Made by a program: the position numbers and the translations under genes
Shown here: piece after piece, positions 1 through 5,787 of the stretch
How the letters are laid out: each line of letters starts with the position of its first letter
Position numbering within the stretch: the first letter of the stretch is position 1
Notes under the pieces: generated by a model
Database searches by the model: none
Told to the model about the DNA's origin: nothing
The model's input: the letters and a program-made list of their open reading frames with translations, nothing else
Assembly (NCBI GenBank): GCA_022713905.1
Contig: JAIHTM010000104.1
Coordinates: forward strand, 1-9,751
Length of the DNA stretch: 9,751 bases
Direction: 5' to 3'
From: Collinsella sp.
GTDB lineage: Bacteria; Actinomycetota; Coriobacteriia; Coriobacteriales; Coriobacteriaceae

Positions 1-377
1 ACGGCAGCCCGATCTACGTGCCCTCGCTCGCCTCCGGCGCGCCGTCCACCCTGTACGGCTTCGGTCTCAACGAGGTAGACAACGGCGCGTGGGATGCCAC
101 CAAGGCCGTGCTGCTCGGCGCGGACTGGTCGAACTTCGTGGTCGGCATCCGTCAGGACATCACCTACAAGCTGCTTGACCAGTCGGTTATCTCGGACGAT
201 AACGGCAAGGTGATTCTGAACCTCGCCCAGCAGGATTGCGTCGCCATGCGCGTCGTGTTCCGCGTCGGCTTCCAGATCGCCAACCCCATCAACGACGTGC
301 AGTCGGACAAGAGCAAGCGCTTCCCCGCGTACGTCATCGCGCCGGCCACCGGAACGTCGGTGGCCACCGGAGTGTGA
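1..377 (+). CDS. Phage major capsid protein, HK97 fold (3' end only)
   Basis: This is the C-terminal part (about 124 residues) of a gene that begins before the window; the first complete codon is at base 3 and the TGA stop is at 375-377. The GTG at 18 is an internal valine, not a start. The text has the look of the last part of an HK97-family capsid subunit: a loop with GFGLNEVDNG, a segment with GADWSNFVVGIRQDI, an acidic D-D-N-G turn, then VAMRVVFRVGFQIANP, the usual R-x-G strand followed by a proline near the C-terminus. Capsid subunits assemble the icosahedral shell. The next gene starts inside this stop codon (TGATG), so the two are probably translationally coupled, and the neck genes that follow agree with the call. 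Family recognition is from residue pattern only; the N-terminal arm and E-loop are outside the window. Confidence 0.75.
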   Translation, partial: GSPIYVPSLASGAPSTLYGFGLNEVDNGAWDATKAVLLGADWSNFVVGIRQDITYKLLDQSVISDDNGKVILNLAQQDCVAMRVVFRVGFQIANPINDVQSDKSKRFPAYVIAPATGTSVATGV

Positions 378-811
378 TGGCCATGGGACTGAACAAGCAG
401 ATACAGTTCGTGCGTCAACCGAAGCCGACTGACGGCGAGATTATCGCTCAGGTGGCCGTTTTTGACGGGGACGGCAATCCGGTCGATGTCGGCGGCGCTC
501 CCACCGTCGACACGCTTGCCGGTGCCACCAACACCGGCAAGGCGGTGCTCAAAGCCACGGATGCGGCGGAGGCGCGCAAGGCCATTGGCGCGGGAACGTC
601 CAGCTTCAGTGGAAGCTACAACGACCTGTCGAACAAGCCGACGATTCCGCCAGCCTACACGCTTCCCGCAGCCACGGCTGCGGCGTTGGGTGGCGTCAAG
701 AAAGGTGCCGCGATTCCAGACCTCGCAGCCTCCGCGGATGCGGCGACCATCGCCACGAAGGTCAACAGCATCCTCACCCAGTTGCGCGCGATCGGTGTCA
801 TCGCCGCCTGA
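377..811 (+). CDS. Head fibre / capsid decoration-like protein
   Basis: A 144-residue protein placed directly after the capsid gene. Its ATG at 377 overlaps the capsid stop (TGATG). A GGAG at 369-372 lies only 4 bases before it but 10 before a second in-frame ATG at 383, so the true start may be two codons later. Visible parts: a beta-like N-terminus (residues 1-40), a segment with TLAGATNTGKAVLKATDAAEARKAIGAG (residues about 48-75, split here by eye), a YNDLSNKPTIP motif, then LPAATAAALGGVKKG and a helical C-terminus with VNSILTQLRAIGVI. The Y-N-D-L-x-N-K-P-T-I-P and A-A-L-G-G-V-K pieces are typical of phage fibre proteins and of the family annotated as head fibre protein (phi29 gp8.5/B103 gp8 type). 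By family it would form fibres or decorations on the capsid surface and is usually dispensable for assembly. A tail-fibre piece is the alternative, but its position favours the head. Confidence 0.65.
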   Translation: MAMGLNKQIQFVRQPKPTDGEIIAQVAVFDGDGNPVDVGGAPTVDTLAGATNTGKAVLKATDAAEARKAIGAGTSSFSGSYNDLSNKPTIPPAYTLPAATAAALGGVKKGAAIPDLAASADAATIATKVNSILTQLRAIGVIAA

Positions 812-814
812 CGT

Positions 815-821
815 GGGGAGG
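815..821 (+). promoter_or_regulatory. Strong ribosome binding site deciding the start at 828
   Basis: GGGGAGG lies 6 bases before ATG 828. The same frame is open far upstream, inside the preceding gene, so this site is what fixes the true start of the connector gene. Confidence 0.8.
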
Positions 822-827
822 TGCGTT

Positions 828-1235
828 ATGGCCGACGAAACGGAAGAAAACCCATTCGCCACCTACACGGAATTGTCCAAACGCTGGAAGCAGATGCCGG
901 ACGACCCGGATTATGTTGACCAGCGGCTGGCTGATGCATCGCAGTTCATTCGCGAGCAGTGTCCCGGATGGCGCGATATCGCATCCGCCACGTTGGAACG
1001 CATCGCCTGCGAGCTCGCCAAGGATGTGATCTCGTCCGACATGCAGACCGAGGGTGCCGGTTTCGATACGACCGGTGCCAGCAATCTCAGTCTCACGGCG
1101 GGCGATTTCACCCAGTCGATGACTTTCTCGAATCCTCGCGGCGAATTCTATCTGTCCAAGGGACAGAAGAAGGCACTCGGCCTCACCGGCCAACGCTTCT
1201 ACAGCGTCGACCTGTCAAATGGGGAGGCGTCATGA
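828..1235 (+). CDS. Head-tail connector (adaptor) protein, Gp19/Gp15/Gp42-like
   Basis: A 135-residue protein. The start is set by GGGGAGG at 815-821. The N-terminal half is helical and acidic (NPFATYTELSKRW, then DPDYVDQRLADASQFIREQCPGW and a helix ERIACELAKDVIS). The pattern F-A-T-x-x-x-L-x-K-R-W followed by a helix ending in C-P-G-W is what I know from the actinophage Gp19/Gp15/Gp42 family, which corresponds to the HK97 gp6-type adaptor. The second half (TGASNLSLTAGDFTQSMTFSNPRGEFYLSKGQKKALGL) fits the usual ending, where the protein contacts portal or stopper subunits. The adaptor forms a ring under the portal after DNA packaging. It lies between capsid/fibre and the stopper-like gene and overlaps the latter by 4 bases (ATGA). 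Confidence 0.75.
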   Translation: MADETEENPFATYTELSKRWKQMPDDPDYVDQRLADASQFIREQCPGWRDIASATLERIACELAKDVISSDMQTEGAGFDTTGASNLSLTAGDFTQSMTFSNPRGEFYLSKGQKKALGLTGQRFYSVDLSNGEAS

Positions 1236-1570
1236 GGGGCGAGACCGTGAAGGTGTTGCGCTACACGCCGACCGGCGAGAACGACCCCGCTGGCTCGCCC
1301 GTCACGAAGGTTGATATCGAGTCGGTTGGGAACGTGTTGGTTTCGCCGGGCGGCATGTCGAACGCCACCGACTCGCTGCGCCCCGAAGGCGTGACGGTGG
1401 CGTTCACCTGCCTCTTCCCCCGCAGCTACGCATACCGGAGTCTGCGCGGGGCGATGGTGCGCATCGATTCCCATGACTACAAGGTGATCGGAGACCCGAG
1501 GCCTTTGGACGGCGGCATGAAACCGACCGCATGGAACCTCAAGGTCGAAGTCACCGACACGGATGGATAG
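1232..1570 (+). CDS. Head closure / stopper-like neck protein
   Basis: A 112-residue protein that starts at ATG 1232, overlapping the previous stop by 4 bases (ATGA), with GGGGAGG at 1221-1227 as ribosome binding site. The sequence looks like a small beta-barrel: VKVLRYTPTGENDPAGSP, SVGNVLVSPGG, VTVAFTCLFPRSYAYRSLRGAMVRIDSHDYKVIGDPRPLDGG (cut here for description) and a final strand WNLKVEVTDTDG. The features 'R-G-x-x-V-R-I-D-x-x-x-Y-x-V-I-G-D-P' and a closing W-N-x-x-V-E-V are typical of the stopper/head-closure proteins that plug the connector after packaging (HK97 gp7 / SPP1 gp16 role). Function is assigned mainly from position between the adaptor and the terminator-like gene, plus this beta-barrel pattern. 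A minor tail protein annotation is the alternative. Confidence 0.62.
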   Translation: MRGETVKVLRYTPTGENDPAGSPVTKVDIESVGNVLVSPGGMSNATDSLRPEGVTVAFTCLFPRSYAYRSLRGAMVRIDSHDYKVIGDPRPLDGGMKPTAWNLKVEVTDTDG

Positions 1571-1573
1571 GGC

Positions 1574-1723
1574 ATGAAACGGGTGAAACTGAATTATTCG
1601 GCGTTTCAGGCATACAGACGCAACGAGGGTTCCAAGGCCGCCGTCAGCGAGGCTCGGAAGCTCGCGGCGAGGGCGAACGCCATGGGCTCGCCCACACACG
1701 CGGGCCAGCCCCTGTACACGTGA
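1574..1723 (+). CDS. Small (49-residue) neck-region protein, possibly a shortened HK97 gp10-like protein
   Basis: A short frame of 49 residues between the stopper-like and terminator-like genes. It starts with ATG 1574, four bases after the previous stop, and ends at TGA 1721-1723, sharing GTGA with the next gene. A purine-rich stretch (GGATGG at 1561-1566, AGGG at 1569-1572) sits just upstream; the first is better spaced. The protein is basic: MKRVKLNYSAFQAYRRNEGS, then a helix KAAVSEARKLAARANAMG and a short tail. HK97 gp10-like tail-completion proteins of related phages begin with a similar R-V-x-x-N-x-x-A-F-x-A-x-R strand followed by an Ala/Arg-rich helix, but are commonly longer (about 80-130 residues by memory). 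This may therefore be a minimal or truncated member. The tight packing and the start overlap argue that it is translated. Confidence 0.5.
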   Translation: MKRVKLNYSAFQAYRRNEGSKAAVSEARKLAARANAMGSPTHAGQPLYT

Positions 1724-2091
1724 ACGCGGAAAAACTCGTCATGGACTGGCTCAACGCGGACCCGACGATCAGGGCCGAATGGCCGGCCAGTTTCGACGTG
1801 CCCGCCGAGTCCAGCGCCACGCATCCGATACCGTTCGTCACCGTCGAACAGGTGGGAGGCTCGGACGAACGGTTCCGCAGCCTGCCGCTTATCGCGGTGC
1901 AGGTGTGGGGCGAGTCGCGCTGGCTGGTCTCCGAAGCTGCGGCGAAACGCATCCTCCCACGGCTGAAACGCATCACGGAACTGCCCGAGGTCGCCGCCAT
2001 CGACATCACCGGCCGCACGCATTTCCCCATGCCGGACGGGCGGCCCCGTTATCAGATACTCATACAACTCACCGTCAAATCGGACGACTAA
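1720..2091 (+). CDS. Tail terminator-like protein
   Basis: A 123-residue protein. I chose GTG 1720, which overlaps the preceding TGA in a GTGA junction, because the resulting N-terminus (MNAEKLVMDWLNADP) matches the way terminator-like proteins normally begin, with a helix containing D-W-L. There is no clear ribosome binding site, so translation is probably coupled. ATG 1741 is a weaker alternative. Visible: an N-terminal helix, a strand with PFVTVEQVGGSDERF, PLIAVQVWGESRWLVSEAAAKRI (strand plus helix), a strand with VAAIDITGR and a final beta strand RYQILIQLTVKS. This alpha/beta layout, with a V-x-V-W-G strand before an Ala-rich helix, is that of tail terminators (lambda gpU / SPP1 gp17 type), which cap the finished tail tube and join it to the head. 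The place immediately before the tube protein gene supports this. No direct homologue could be checked. Confidence 0.62.
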   Translation: MNAEKLVMDWLNADPTIRAEWPASFDVPAESSATHPIPFVTVEQVGGSDERFRSLPLIAVQVWGESRWLVSEAAAKRILPRLKRITELPEVAAIDITGRTHFPMPDGRPRYQILIQLTVKSDD

Positions 2092-2106
2092 CGAAAGGTC
2101 TAAATC

Positions 2107-2781
2107 ATGACTGATTCCACAACCAACGATTCCACCATGGTGTCGTTGGGAAAGTTCAAGGTCGGCGGCTACGCCTACTGGGCATCAGCCGGTACCACGC
2201 CGCCGACCAATGCCACCACCGCACTGCCAGCGGCATTCAAACTGCTCGGCTACCTGTCGGAGGATGGTCTGACCAACACGACCGACACCGACACCACCGA
2301 GATCAAGGACGCCAACGGCACGACCGTGATGAAGGTCATCACCAGCTACGCCGAGTCCTACCAGTTCGCGCTGCTGGAGGTGCTGCGCGCCGAGGCCGCC
2401 AAGATGCGCTACAACACGGGCGCGGTCACCGGCACGGACAAGAGCATGACCATCAAGCACCAGATGCCCTCCGACGAGGACTTCGTGCTCGTGTTCGAAA
2501 TCGCGATGACCGGTGACGTGAAGGATCGTCTCGTGATCGGCAACGCGACGCGCGCCGAGTTCGGCGACCGACAGGTGCATGCGGGCGACGCTCAGGTCTA
2601 CGACGTCACCGTGTCCGCAAACGACATGGGCAACGGCGTCACCGCCATCGAATACATCGGCGTCGCGGCCAGCGCGTCCGAGAGCAGTGTCAACGCCGAG
2701 GCCCTGACCGGCAAGGTCGTGGACCAGGTCAACGCCGAGGAGACCGCCGAACCCGCCGAGGAGACGCCGGCCGCCGAGTAA
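2107..2781 (+). CDS. Major tail tube protein
   Basis: A 224-residue protein with GAAAGG at 2093-2098, 8 bases before ATG 2107. It opens with MTDSTTNDSTMVSLGKFKVG and contains the 'GYAYWASAGTTPPTNATTAL...FKLLGYLSEDGL' section, typical of Gram-positive phage tube proteins: a G-G-Y-x-Y followed by P-x-N-A-T and L-G-Y-L-S-E-D-G-L. A stretch T-T-E-I-K-D-A-N-G follows, then Y-A-E-S-Y-Q-F-A-L-L-E-V. The tube protein polymerises in hexameric rings to form the tail. The last 20 or so residues are an acidic, Pro/Ala/Glu-rich tail (AEETAEPAEETPAAE), probably flexible and exposed. The order terminator, tube protein, chaperones, tape measure is the standard one. A GC-rich hairpin follows the stop codon. 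Confidence 0.85.
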   Translation: MTDSTTNDSTMVSLGKFKVGGYAYWASAGTTPPTNATTALPAAFKLLGYLSEDGLTNTTDTDTTEIKDANGTTVMKVITSYAESYQFALLEVLRAEAAKMRYNTGAVTGTDKSMTIKHQMPSDEDFVLVFEIAMTGDVKDRLVIGNATRAEFGDRQVHAGDAQVYDVTVSANDMGNGVTAIEYIGVAASASESSVNAEALTGKVVDQVNAEETAEPAEETPAAE

Positions 2782-2791
2782 CGGTTCTTCC

Positions 2792-2824
2792 CGCGTCGCG
2801 CTTCACTCGACTTCACGCGACGCG
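2792..2824 (+). terminator. GC-rich hairpin after the tail tube gene (possible attenuator)
   Basis: Perfect 9-bp inverted repeat: CGCGTCGCG at 2792-2800 and CGCGACGCG at 2816-2824, with a 15-base loop (2801-2815). It starts 10 bases after the tube protein stop. The nearest T run (TTTTT, 2836-2840) begins 11 bases after the stem, so it is not a classic intrinsic terminator. It may act as a partial terminator or as an mRNA-stabilising end for the abundant tube transcript. Function is inferred. Confidence 0.4.
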
Positions 2825-2866
2825 TGCCCCCATGATTTTTGAAGTCGGTTCATTTTTGGAGAAGTC

Positions 2867-3232
2867 ATGTCACGAAAAAGCAACCGCAACCGCAACCGCA
2901 ACCGCAATACAAACCATCCGGCTGTGCCACAGGATCACAGGCCCGCGCAGGACAAGCCGCGTACCATCACCGTCAAGGGCGTGGACCTGACCATCGACCC
3001 CCGGTCGTTGGACGACTGGGAGCTCATGGAATCCCTCTACGACCTGCAGTCCGACCCGCAGAACAACGCATTGAGCGTCGTGCCGTTCATGCGCCGTTTC
3101 TTCGGCGACGACTACCAGCGAGTCAAGGACGCGTTGCGCGAACCGGATACTGGCGTGATCACCGGCGATGCCATAGCCGGCTTCGTTCAGGAGCTGCTGG
3201 AGCGGCTCAACGAGACGCTCCCAAACTCCTGA
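2867..3232 (+). CDS. Tail assembly chaperone, short form (lambda gpG analogue)
   Basis: A 121-residue protein starting at ATG 2867, with GGAG at 2858-2861 five bases upstream. Position between tube protein and tape measure, size, and a second overlapping frame joined by a slippery site identify it as the short tail assembly chaperone, which binds the tape measure and holds it ready for tube polymerisation. The N-terminus is unusual: a basic, low-complexity run of Asn-Arg pairs (residues 6-14), followed by a Pro/Gln-rich linker. The folded part begins about residue 32 (RTITVKGVDLTIDPRSLDDW) and continues as helices (ELMESLYDLQ, PFMRRFFGDDYQRVKDALRE, AIAGFVQELLERLNE). The W-E-x-M-E-x-L-Y-x-L and V-x-D-A-L-R-E pattern is usual for these chaperones. 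The protein ends two codons after the proposed frameshift heptamer. The same frame supplies the first 120 codons of the fusion product. Confidence 0.85.
   Translation: MSRKSNRNRNRNRNTNHPAVPQDHRPAQDKPRTITVKGVDLTIDPRSLDDWELMESLYDLQSDPQNNALSVVPFMRRFFGDDYQRVKDALREPDTGVITGDAIAGFVQELLERLNETLPNS
2880..2907 (+). repeat. Hexanucleotide tandem repeat in the chaperone N-terminus
   Basis: Four perfect copies of GCAACC plus a partial fifth (GCAA) cover 2880-2907. In the coding frame they give alternating Asn and Arg. A six-base unit can expand or contract without breaking the frame, so length may vary between related phages. Confidence 0.9.
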
Positions 3233-3298
3233 TGCTCGTATACCTGCTGCACGAATGCCCCGACCAGTTGGCGGCGGACATGCGGCGGGTATACGGGC
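3220..3298 (+). promoter_or_regulatory. Programmed -1 ribosomal frameshift signal (slippery heptamer plus stem-loop)
   Basis: CCCAAAC at 3220-3226 is a canonical X-XXY-YYZ heptamer: in the short-chaperone frame it reads C CCA AAC, and after slipping CCC AAA C. It lies two codons before the short frame ends (TCC TGA). A 7-base spacer (3227-3233) is followed by a stem in which 3234-3251 pairs with 3281-3298: 18 contiguous pairs, of which 15 are Watson-Crick and 3 are G-U (at 3236, 3245 and 3248), enclosing a 29-base loop. The core is CGTATACC / GGTATACG. Heptamer, spacer length and strong downstream stem all fit the standard -1 frameshift model for siphophage tail chaperones. The pairing was done by eye; no folding energy was computed. 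Confidence 0.85.
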
Positions 3299-3678
3299 TC
3301 GGCATATACGAGCTGGACCCGTTGGAAACGGCCGTGTTGGCCGTGCGCCTGCCGGCCGGCTCACTGATCTGGCAGAAACTCGACGTTCCCATGGCGTGGA
3401 CGCTCGACCAGTATCTGGCGGCCGTGCGAATAGACCAGATGAACATGTGGATGTGGGGCAACAGCGACCCGAAGAAACGCGGGCCACGTCCCGAACCCCT
3501 GCCACGCCCCGGCAACGGGGCGACGGTGTCCGCGTCGAACCCATCCCAGACGGCCGACGCAGACACCGCGAAGGCGCGAACCATCAAGCCCATGAGCCTG
3601 ACCATCGAACAGCTCGACGCGTTCATGAGCCGCGACTTCACGGACGTGGAGACGAAACCCTTCACCCACAACGAGTGA
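3226..3678 (+). CDS. Tail assembly chaperone, frameshift extension (lambda gpT analogue; part of the GT fusion)
   Basis: This frame is read after a -1 slip at 3220-3226, so the full product is the join of 2867..3226 and 3226..3678, about 270 residues: 120 from the short chaperone and 150 from here. The extension starts LLMLVYLLHECPDQLAADMR, with D-x-R-x-V-Y-G-L-G-I-Y-E-L-D-P-L-E and L-A-V-R-L-P-A-G-S. This resembles the small conserved phage family in which a (Y/V)YG(I/L) loop and an 'L-R-x-L-P-x-x-S' helix follow one another (DUF5361-like, from memory). A proline/charged linker (about 3472-3590) and a helical end (SLTIEQLDAFMSRDF) follow. In lambda the fusion binds the tube protein while the G part binds the tape measure. 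An ATG at 3232 overlaps the upstream TGA (TGATG) and could give a separate 148-residue protein by reinitiation. However, it has no good ribosome binding site and its G lies at the base of the stem. Confidence 0.8.
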   Translation, partial: LLMLVYLLHECPDQLAADMRRVYGLGIYELDPLETAVLAVRLPAGSLIWQKLDVPMAWTLDQYLAAVRIDQMNMWMWGNSDPKKRGPRPEPLPRPGNGATVSASNPSQTADADTAKARTIKPMSLTIEQLDAFMSRDFTDVETKPFTHNE

Positions 3679-3690
3679 ATAACTGAATAG

Positions 3691-3695
3691 AGAGG
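3691..3695 (+). promoter_or_regulatory. Ribosome binding site favouring the tape measure start at 3703
   Basis: AGAGG sits only 1 base before ATG 3697 but 7 bases before the in-frame ATG 3703, so 3703 is the better start. It also gives the usual tape measure N-terminus, MAYQLAQAYVQIVPSMKG. Confidence 0.75.
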
Positions 3696-3702
3696 CATGG
3701 TC

Positions 3703-5787
3703 ATGGCATACCAGCTCGCCCAGGCATACGTGCAGATCGTGCCCAGCATGAAGGGCGTGGGCAAGGCCATCGAAAGCGCGTTCGACGGGCCATCCAAATC
3801 GGTCGGCCAGAAAGCCGGCGACACCGCCGGCGGCGGCTTCTCCAGGGGATTCTCCGCGAAGCTCGGCGTGATCAGCGGCGTCGCATCCAGCATCGCCACG
3901 AAGGTCATCGGCGTGTTCTCCGGCCTGTCCGGGCAGATCCTCGACGCATCGGATTCGACCCAGAAGTTCGCACAGACACTGGACTTCGCCGGCGTTGGGG
4001 CCGACCAGATCAAGAAACTGACAGCATCCACGCAGGAGTATGCGAACAAGACCGTCTACGGTATCGACGACATCCGCAACACCACCGCCCAATTGGCGGC
4101 GAACGGCGTGCCGAACTACGCGAAGCTCGCCGAGGCGGCAGGCAATCTCAACGCGGTCGCGGGCGGCAACGCCGACACGTTCAAGAGCGTCGCGATGATG
4201 CTCACCCAGACGGCCGGCGCTGGCAAGCTCACAACAGAGAACTGGAACCAGCTGGCCGACGCGATCCCCGGCGCGAGCGGCAAGATCCAACAGGCACTCA
4301 AGGAGGCCGGAGCCTACACCGGCAACTTCCGCGACGCGATGGCCGACGGGCAGATCACCTCACAGGAGTTCAACGACGCGCTCATGCAACTGGGCATGAA
4401 CGACGGTGCCATCAAGGCGGCGGAGAGCACGCAGACGTTCGAGGGCGCGTTCGGCAACCTCGAAGCCACCATCGTGGACGGTGCGGCGAACATCGTCAAC
4501 ACCGTCAAACCGTACATCACCGGAGCGGTCACCGCATTGGGCGACGGCATCGGCAAGGCCATGCAATGGGTCAACGATTTCACGGGCGCGCTCATGAAAT
4601 CCCAGGGCGTGCAGACGTTCGCCAACGGCGTCAAAGCCATCGCCGGCGCGGTCGGTTCGATCGTCGGCCCGTTCGCCGGCGTCATCGGCAATCTGCTTCT
4701 CTTCACGGGCGGCGCGGACAGTGCGGGCGGGGCCGCCCAACAGCTCTCTAATATTCTGGGCATCATCGGCGGGATCCTCCAATCGGTCGGTACGTTCGTC
4801 CAGCAGAACGCCGACTGGATGCAGGCGCTTGCCATAGCCGTCATGGCGGGATATGGCGCGTTCCAATTGTTTTCGATCATTCAGACCGTGGTCGGTTTCG
4901 TCAAGGCGTTCAGCGTGGCCGAAACCGCGGCCACTGCAGCCCAGTGGCTGCTGAACGCGGCCATGAGCGCGAACCCGATCATGATACTGGTCGTGGCGAT
5001 AGCGGCACTCGTGGCTGGTATTGTCTGGTTCTGCACGCAGACTGAGACCGGCCGGCAATTATGGGCCGATTTCACCGGCTTCCTGCAGACAGCTTGGCAG
5101 AACATCACCGATTTCTTCCAGACCACGTGGCAGAACATCACGCAATGGTTCTCCAACGCGGCCGCGAACATTCAGAACGGATGGAACGCGCTGACCGCGT
5201 TCATCGGTTCGGTTCCCGGCAGGATACAGGCGTTCTTCGCAGGCATCGGCCAATGGTTCGCAAACAAGTTCAACGAGGTCCGCAACGGCATAGCCAACGG
5301 CTTCAATTCGGCGGTCTCGTTCATCGCCTCCATACCGGGCCGCATCCTCAGCGCGCTCGGCAATCTCGGAGGCCTGCTGTGGAACGCGGGCGCAAGCATC
5401 ATGCAGGGCTTCCTCGACGGTCTGAAAAGCATCTGGCACAACATCACGAGCTTTGTGGGCAATATCGCCGGCTGGATCGCCGATCACAAGGGACCGCTCC
5501 CCTACGACCGCAGGCTGCTGATTCCCGCCGGCGAGGCGATCATGGGCGGTTTCCGTAAGAGCCTGAACGCCGGCTGGCGGCAGGTGCAGGCGGACATCAT
5601 GGGCATGAACGTGGGACTTTCCAACGGGTTCGCGGCCCCGGGCTACGTGTATGGCGGCTCCGGCATGGACTACACGCCCAACACCGGTTCTGTGTCGAAC
5701 GTGCATATCACGAACTACTATCCACAGGCCGACCCGTGGCCACTCGCCACGAACGACAGTCTCGACAAGCTGACGGTCGGAATCTAA
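3703..5787 (+). CDS. Tape measure protein
   Basis: A 694-residue protein that sets tail length and is ejected ahead of the DNA. Start 3703 is chosen over 3697 by ribosome binding site spacing. The opening A-Y-V-Q-I-V-P-S-M-K-G is diagnostic for this family. Residues about 84-240 (SDSTQKFAQTLDFAGVGADQ onward, with LAANGVPNYAKLAEAAGNLN, TQTAGAGKLTTENWNQLADA and GQITSQEFNDALMQLGMN) are the conserved tape measure N-terminal domain. Hydrophobic, membrane-capable stretches follow at about 316-337, 373-403 and 424-444 (the last is PIMILVVAIAALVAGIVWFC). Residues about 454-560 are rich in Trp, Phe and Asn, with an 11-residue repeat (AWQNITDFFQT / TWQNITQWFSN) and two FI-x-S-x-PGRI copies 40 residues apart. 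Near the end DHKGPLPYDRRLLIPAGEAI is a motif common in Gram-positive phage tape measures. No peptidase or transglycosylase motif is visible. At about 0.15 nm per residue the predicted tail is roughly 100 nm. Confidence 0.95.
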   Translation: MAYQLAQAYVQIVPSMKGVGKAIESAFDGPSKSVGQKAGDTAGGGFSRGFSAKLGVISGVASSIATKVIGVFSGLSGQILDASDSTQKFAQTLDFAGVGADQIKKLTASTQEYANKTVYGIDDIRNTTAQLAANGVPNYAKLAEAAGNLNAVAGGNADTFKSVAMMLTQTAGAGKLTTENWNQLADAIPGASGKIQQALKEAGAYTGNFRDAMADGQITSQEFNDALMQLGMNDGAIKAAESTQTFEGAFGNLEATIVDGAANIVNTVKPYITGAVTALGDGIGKAMQWVNDFTGALMKSQGVQTFANGVKAIAGAVGSIVGPFAGVIGNLLLFTGGADSAGGAAQQLSNILGIIGGILQSVGTFVQQNADWMQALAIAVMAGYGAFQLFSIIQTVVGFVKAFSVAETAATAAQWLLNAAMSANPIMILVVAIAALVAGIVWFCTQTETGRQLWADFTGFLQTAWQNITDFFQTTWQNITQWFSNAAANIQNGWNALTAFIGSVPGRIQAFFAGIGQWFANKFNEVRNGIANGFNSAVSFIASIPGRILSALGNLGGLLWNAGASIMQGFLDGLKSIWHNITSFVGNIAGWIADHKGPLPYDRRLLIPAGEAIMGGFRKSLNAGWRQVQADIMGMNVGLSNGFAAPGYVYGGSGMDYTPNTGSVSNVHITNYYPQADPWPLATNDSLDKLTVGI
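5095..5141 (+). repeat. 33-base direct repeat inside the tape measure gene
   Basis: TGGCAGAACATCAC occurs at 5095-5108 and again at 5128-5141, exactly 33 bases (11 codons) apart, encoding W-Q-N-I-T twice. It is part of the regular aromatic spacing in this part of the tape measure and fits the 11-residue repeat known in siphophage tape measures. Confidence 0.85.

Noticed and set aside
236..376. Longer starts for several genes (236, 462, 959, 1531, 5794)
   Set aside because: The added N-termini are antisense- or shadow-like and lie inside the preceding gene, while the chosen starts have ribosome binding sites or stop-start overlaps.
2832..2990. An ATG at 2832 followed by a 52-codon frame with an Ala-Thr repeat
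   Set aside because: It is the third reading of the GCAACC repeat, overlaps the chaperone start, has no ribosome binding site, and its text has no protein character.
2839..3225. Upstream extension of the second chaperone frame as an independent gene starting at 2839
   Set aside because: Its 5' part (Gln-Pro repeat, then Arg/His-rich text) is the shadow of the short chaperone. Meaningful sequence begins only after the slippery site.
3207..4290. Two overlapping minus-strand frames (3207-4049 and 3361-4290)
   Set aside because: They mirror the chaperone and tape measure genes; neither has recognisable domains nor fits the single-direction operon.
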